A stretch of DNA of 13,304 bases from positions 1 through 13,304 of the forward strand of contig JALLPB010000733.1 in assembly GCA_036939975.1 (NCBI GenBank), read 5' to 3'. The translations under genes were made by a program, and so were the position numbers. Origin of the DNA: Cyclostephanos tholiformis (taxonomy: Eukaryota > Bacillariophyta > Thalassiosirophyceae > Thalassiosirales > Thalassiosiraceae). Positions 9,617 through 13,304 of this stretch are shown here, piece after piece. The stretch's first letter is position 1. Every line of letters starts with the position of its first letter. Under the pieces are notes generated by a model that saw only the letters and a list, made by a program, of their open reading frames with translations, ran no database searches and was not told where the DNA came from.

Positions 9617-12600
9617 TCAAATCAACTCATATTTTGTTATTTCACCCATTTCTCCGGCACAGACAGCGCGTAAACTGAAATAATGAAAGGTAATGATGAG
9701 ATGGAGGCCTTCGAATTTTGCATTGGACATAATCCATGCCATTTCTCTTCACTCACTCCATAACAAATTCTTCGAAATCGTCTGAGACACCAACAAATGC
9801 AAGGTAATTACAAAGAATTTCATCGCCCCTGTTTATCTTACGCAGGATTGAATCATCACGATATTGAAAGTGGCGCAGATGGCGTTCGGTGAATGGGCTA
9901 AAAATTGGTGCAGACATAATGAGTTCACCTGGATGGTGCAATTCAACATTCACTTCTGTGTAGTACTGGTAACTGGGCTTTCCGACGTTGTATGTTCCGT
10001 TGCAGCCATGATTACAGAAGAGTCCAATCCATGAATCGATATCATAGTGCAACTTGCCCTGGAACGACATAGGACGAGTAAGTAATTTTTAGTGGTAGTG
10101 TTGCGACAATTCAACGCTCATTTTTCTTACCATTATCGTGCTTCCTATTCCATACCCTGATTGTTTTTTAGAAACACGAACTCGATGATAAAAATATAAA
10201 ATTAATTCCAGCAACAGACAATTCACATAATTACCTTCCATGAAGTTGTAAAATCTTGAAGCTTTGCTCTCAACAAAAGGGAGATTACTTTCTTGTACCA
10301 ACTCCTTCAGATTCTCCAACACGGAAACAGAGCAAGGCAGGACATGAAATGATTTTATGCTTCCGTCAACAGCTAGGATTGCATTTTTCGAAATATCTTG
10401 CGCCGCAAATAAGCCCCGACCACCGAATTCTCCAATGGAACTCTTCTCAACTTTTAGGTGTGACACGGGAACGTTCACAAACTCGGGATCCATCAAAGGT
10501 TCATAACATTCCTCCTGCTTGTCCTCACGACGACATTGTGCGGTTTCTTGGGCTTTTGAGGGCAGCTGATATCCCATCATGGTGGGCGCATCAAAGTAGA
10601 GGAGTGTAGACCTCCCTGACTTTCTTTCATTAAGTCGCTGATGTATCTCAATAGCAAGCTCCGGGACGGCCTTGTACCAGCGTGCCCTTGATTTGTAGTC
10701 CTTAAAACAGACAAGGTAGGCCCAAGGACTACCTAAATGGCTATGTCCCTATCTCCAAAAATGTAAGTGATAGCAGTCAAGACTCTGATTCGGAACACAA
10801 CAGATCACTAACCTCATCATAAATATGCATGCTTTTAAACCCTGCACTTTCAAGCGCACCCACCTGGACGACACAGATTCCGATGAATTCACAATGTGAG
10901 ATCGAACCTGAACACCTAGAAACCTTCTGTTTGCACCAACATCCACGGTGCTCACCATATTCGCTTTATCCTTGCCTGGGCCCACACCAGCAGCAGTATC
11001 ATTGAGTTTATCGGTGTCGCCAAGATGAGCCACAAACTGAGAGCAGGAGCAACGTGAAACGATCCGAGATGAATGTAGTACAATACGCAGCAAATTTTTC
11101 GTCCATTTGAGCACACTTACCACACCACCATCGGATAGACCATTGTACAGTGCATTGATAAAGACGTCGTCCTTGTAGAGGCTACCAACAATGGCAATAA
11201 ACTTATCGGGATCCAAGGCGTCCATGATGATGACGTCAAATTTTCCCTCCTTGATATCTTCCTTGCCGAAGCATTCGATGAACCATCCGAATGCATCGAA
11301 GAACTCAACAAATGCCCTGGAATCGTCGAAGCAGGAATCCGTTTCACTTCCCTCCATGTCGCTGCAATCTGACCATTCCGGCAGGTGCTCCCGACACATT
11401 TTCACAAGCTCCTCGTCAATCTTGACCATCGTGACGGATTCGACGGTCTTGTGCTTCAGTACCTCGCGAAGGGTGGCGCCCTTCCCTCCGCCGATGATCG
11501 CCACGCGCTTGGGGTTCGGATGGGCGAGCATGCCTGGATGGACCAACGCCTCGTGGTGCGCTGCCTCTCCATAAAGGCTCCTCTGCTGCACTCCGTCTAG
11601 ATATATACCCTCGTCAAGCTTAGAGGTGGTTTCCGGGAGATACTCGTAAGACTCTGGATTGAGCTTCGGGGGATTGTGCCACTCGAACATGTCTACATAT
11701 TGCAATGCCGTTCGTTTGGAGAGTAACGGATGCTTTGATGCGATGTCATGATTTGCCAAGTTGTCGAGGCCAAAATCTTGTTCCAGTGGGTTCTCGTGAG
11801 GATTGTCGCCCGGGGAGATATCCTCACGGAATCCGCGTAGTTTGTGAGACCACTTCATCAGGGGCTCAAGAGGCAACGGCGAGTCAAGGACAGGCAATCC
11901 GAACAACCTTCTGATGGTGGGGATGACGGGCATCAACAGACCCGCACCGCAGGTGAATAGATCAATGGTGATGACCCCATGTTTGGGCCACGTGTGGAAT
12001 GCCACCTGCAATCCCCCGAATGAGAATGCATGTGCTTAGTTAGGGATGATTCATTCAATTTACGAGAATGCAAATTAAGAGTGCATAGTTTTACGACAAG
12101 ATGCGTTATTCTTTACTCACGTTGCTTTCCAACAAGACTCCTGCGCAACTGACCCCCATCGGCACAAGCGAATGACAATGGTACGATAACAGCGTTAGCC
12201 TAAATTCGTTGACCAGCTCAATCATGGCCGAAGCGAGCCTTTCCTCGGAGAAGAGAAAGTCAGGATCCACGTGCTTGATGTCGACCAGCAGATGCTGTCC
12301 GGAGGGTAGATGCATGTCTCCGTCATCGTGCTGTGCGGCCACTTCATTCGCGGCATCATCCTCGCCGCCATCGTAGCTCGTTGAACCCGCCCGATCGATA
12401 TGGACAGTCTGGCTCGTCAGGGCGCCACCTTGCCAAAAGGTCCTCGACGTGTACTTAGTCGGCGGTACTTCCTTCCCCCCGAGGACCACGGGTGTGCGGA
12501 GGAGACCGACCGTTGTGGCGACGAGGTCGGTTACCACCTGCGTCGGATGCGGGGCATTCGCTCCCATCATACCGACGAGGACGAGGCGGGTTACGATGCC

Positions 12601-12888
12601 AACGAAAAATGCGAGCGCGGCGACTATCACTAGCGTCACGACGAAGAGCGAGGCTGATACCGTGATAATGAACAGTCGTCGAAACATACCCGCGATATTT
12701 AGCGCTCTTTCGACACAGGACGACGAAATGTTATCCAATGACGAGGTGAACCCGGCCGATGCCGCATCTTCGGCGGAGGTGGATGGGTCCGATCCTAACG
12801 ATCCCGAGCGCGATTTCGCGCCGGGGTTCTTGTCGGACGTGGTAGTATCAAGTATGAGCCGCGGCATTCTTCGCCGGACCTTCGTCAT
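9617..12888 (-). CDS. Membrane-anchored AdoMet decarboxylase / aminopropyltransferase / SET methyltransferase fusion, 8 exons, 894 aa
   Basis: Seen: exons 12121-12888, 11121-12005, 10956-11036, 10813-10863, 10235-10748, 10131-10156, 9757-10058 and 9617-9674 (spliced 2685 nt, in frame). All seven introns are GT-AG, 64-115 bp. The start is the first ATG after an in-frame TGA. Residues 72-100 form a hydrophobic span. Residues 197-295 match SpeD-type AdoMet decarboxylase: cleavage pair Glu254-Ser255 (Ser becomes pyruvoyl), Ser247, His260 in HTWP and Cys275 in FTCG. Residues 355-625 match spermidine synthase: LDGV (392-395), GGGKG (428-432), Asp493, MDALDP with Asp518 and Asp521, HIYDE (591-595), SPWAYLV (602-608). 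Residues 690-892 match a SET domain: GGRGLFA (704-710), NHGCN (791-795), GDEILCNY (853-860), with LRAVCAGE and TKYE at the end. Known: such fusions in diatoms are linked to long-chain polyamine synthesis. Inferred: membrane-bound polyamine production and amine methylation. Odd: Lys431, Lys451 and His406 replace substrate-binding residues. Domain identities are firm; activity is not. Confidence 0.9.
9675..9756 (-). other. Intron 7 of the fusion gene (82 bp), hiding the true C-terminus
   Basis: Without splicing the frame stops at 9753-9755, after FEEFVME. The donor ATGGA|GTGAGT overlaps that stop. The acceptor ATTTCAG|TTT opens an 18-codon exon reading LRAVCAGEMGEITKYELI. The LRxxCAGExGxxTKYE ending is what I expect after the SET domain in this family, so the longer C-terminus is preferred. 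Confidence 0.8.
10059..10130 (-). other. Intron 6 of the fusion gene (72 bp)
   Basis: Donor ATG|GTAAGA and acceptor GTTCCAG|GGC, phase 0. It contains an in-frame stop, so splicing is required. It joins GIGSTIM to GKLHYDIDSWIGLFCNHGCN, which places the SET active-site NHGC motif in frame. Confidence 0.85.
10157..10234 (-). other. Intron 5 of the fusion gene (78 bp, frame-neutral, no in-frame stop)
   Basis: Donor GAAG|GTAATT and acceptor CAATCAG|GGT, phase 1. Splicing joins FYNFMEG to YGIGSTIM across a 26-nt exon (10131-10156). The intron is a multiple of three long and open in frame, so it could be retained. Its translation is AT-driven and hydrophobic, and would interrupt the SET core just before the active-site strand, so I treat it as an intron. 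This is the least certain junction. Confidence 0.7.
10749..10812 (-). other. Intron 4 of the fusion gene (64 bp)
   Basis: Donor GAG|GTTAGT and acceptor GAGATAG|GGA, phase 0. It joins HIYDE to GHSHLGSPWAYLVCFKD, the end of the aminopropyltransferase fold. This splice also joins the synthase to the SET-bearing exon, because the downstream frame stays open through residues 596-766. It is therefore the key evidence that the three enzymes form one gene and not two neighbours. Confidence 0.88.
10864..10955 (-). other. Intron 3 of the fusion gene (92 bp)
   Basis: Donor ATG|GTGAGC and acceptor GTCCAG|GTG, phase 0. It joins KDKANM to VGALESAGFKSMHIYDE, which matches the family pattern of a lysine-aspartate-arginine/lysine run followed by an AGF-S-H-YDE strand. 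Reading through it changes frame and loses the AGFKSMHIYDE signature. Confidence 0.85.
11037..11120 (-). other. Intron 2 of the fusion gene (84 bp, frame-neutral, no in-frame stop)
   Basis: Donor GTG|GTAAGT and acceptor CTCTCAG|TTT, phase 0. It joins DGGV to FVAHLGD, the strand that in spermidine synthases reads roughly GGxxxxQxGE. The intron length is a multiple of three and it has no in-frame stop, so an open-reading-frame caller reads straight through it and inserts 28 false residues. Confidence 0.85.
12006..12120 (-). other. Intron 1 of the fusion gene (115 bp), next to the decarboxylase cleavage site
   Basis: The donor is AAC|GTGAGT and the acceptor is TTGCAG|GTG, phase 0. It joins Glu-Ser-Asn to Val-Ala-Phe-His-Thr-Trp-Pro and so restores the SpeD motif usually read as ESH...HTWPE. 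The intron therefore lies one codon after the pyruvoyl serine: exon 1 encodes the anchor and the whole beta chain, and exon 2 starts the alpha chain. The length is not a multiple of three and the splice is needed to keep the frame. Confidence 0.9.
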
Positions 12889-13249
12889 TATTCGAACAAA
12901 TTCGGACCTGGAAAACTTGATCAGATGGTGTCCTCAAAGCTCAGGAAAGATATATTGAACCCACTGTCCAAAGATTAACTCACGATGAAATAGATCTAGT
13001 ACCAAGCTGGAAATTCCACTACAAAGCATGTCCCTCTGCCCTTTTAAAAAAATGAATGAGTTACTTGTTGCATCTTTTTTGCGTTCTCTTTTATCACATC
13101 TGAGTTCTCTTTCTTTCCAATACAAGCCGATAGGGCCAGCGGCTCATCCGCACATGGACAGACAGACAGTCATTTATTGCTACTCTCCTAGACTCCTATT
13201 TACATGTCGGGGGTTTAGCCAAAACGTAGGACTTCCTACTGTTGGATAA
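12889..13249 (-). promoter_or_regulatory. Upstream region of the fusion gene, promoter not resolved
   Basis: This stretch must hold the 5'-UTR and core promoter of the minus-strand gene. On the minus strand a TTTAAAAG stretch lies near 13040-13055 and could act as a TATA-like element, but diatom core promoters have no strict consensus that I can test here. Open frames on either strand in this stretch resemble nothing and look incidental. Confidence 0.3.
12908..12983 (-). other. Possible 5'-UTR intron of the fusion gene (76 bp)
   Basis: Upstream of the start codon there is a good donor (ATC|GTGAGT) and a pyrimidine-rich acceptor (TTTTCCAG|GTCC), with spacing like that of the coding introns. 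Splicing it would remove the in-frame TGA near 12937, but another in-frame TAG lies further upstream and no new ATG appears between. The start at 12888 therefore stands either way. This is a suggestion from splice-site sequence alone. Confidence 0.35.
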
Positions 13250-13304
13250 GCGGCGTAAGCCTCACGCGGCGTAAGCAATATTACGCGAAAGGCGTACGTA
13301 GGCA
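13250..13304. repeat. GCGTAAGC-type direct and inverted repeat at the window edge
   Basis: The 11-mer GCGGCGTAAGC occurs at 13250-13260 and again at 13266-13276. The second copy continues into AATATTACGC, so GCGTAA (13269-13274) faces TTACGC across a short loop, and a CGTACG palindrome follows. This looks like the edge of a repeat or a terminal structure of a non-autonomous element that continues outside the window. It cannot be classified from 55 bases. Confidence 0.5.

Noticed and set aside
9753..10580. SET protein as a separate two-exon gene starting at the ATG of 10580
   Set aside because: The frame stays open upstream of that ATG and encodes the end of the spermidine-synthase fold (SPWAYLVCFKD). 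A separate gene would leave the synthase without its C-terminus.
11191..11574. 127-codon open frame on the plus strand
   Set aside because: Antisense to the aminopropyltransferase exon; its openness follows from the codon use of the real gene.
12449..12958. 169-codon open frame on the plus strand
   Set aside because: It is antisense to exon 1 of the fusion gene, whose minus-strand frame carries clear SpeD motifs. The plus frame has none.
1..13304. tRNA genes, rRNA, CRISPR array, bacterial operon structure
   Set aside because: No tRNA B-box with matching cloverleaf arms, no evenly spaced repeats with unique spacers, and no Shine-Dalgarno-led gene series were seen; the one solid gene is intron-split.

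Overview
The window looks like nuclear DNA of a diatom (a stramenopile alga). The main evidence is one large, intron-split minus-strand gene at its right end. It encodes a bacterial-type S-adenosylmethionine decarboxylase, a spermidine/thermospermine-synthase-like aminopropyltransferase and a SET methyltransferase in a single chain. Fusions of this general type are known to me only from diatoms, where they are proposed to make and N-methylate the long-chain polyamines used in silica wall formation (A.J. Michael, FEBS Letters 2011, recalled and not checked here). Short GT-AG introns (64-115 bp) and decayed eukaryotic transposases fit this.

Layout. Positions 1 to about 5200 are AT-rich and show no confident gene: a 105-bp foldback (457-561), short direct duplications, a weak relic resembling a DDE/Tc1-mariner-type transposase (about 1880-2460), a TACG/TATG microsatellite (4088-4174) and unassigned open frames at 3617-4096 and 4651-5292. 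Positions 5216-6980 hold a frameshifted, stop-riddled relic of a hAT-like transposase (DUF659-like core followed by the C-terminal region), pieced together from at least five segments in different frames. Positions 6981-9616 are again without a confident gene, but hold clusters of short palindromes (GAATTC type at 7982-8040, ATATTCGAATAT type at 8558-9165), a nested hairpin (9343-9437), a 17-bp tandem duplication and three copies of a 13-mer.

The gene lies at 9617-12888 on the minus strand. Splicing eight exons by hand gives an 894-residue protein: a serine-rich cytosolic-looking N-terminus, one hydrophobic membrane segment (about 72-100), the decarboxylase (about 197-295), the aminopropyltransferase (about 355-625) and the SET domain (about 690-892). 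Self-cleavage at Glu254-Ser255 would leave the membrane anchor on the beta chain, with the two transferase domains on the alpha chain. One protein would thus make decarboxylated AdoMet, could use it for aminopropyl transfer, and could methylate amines, with all three activities fed by AdoMet. However, several substrate-binding residues of the aminopropyltransferase are replaced (Tyr to His406, Asp/Glu to Lys431, Glu to Lys451), so this copy may have altered or lost activity.

The right edge (13250-13304) begins a GCGTAAGC-type repeat. No tRNA, rRNA, CRISPR array or intact mobile element was seen.
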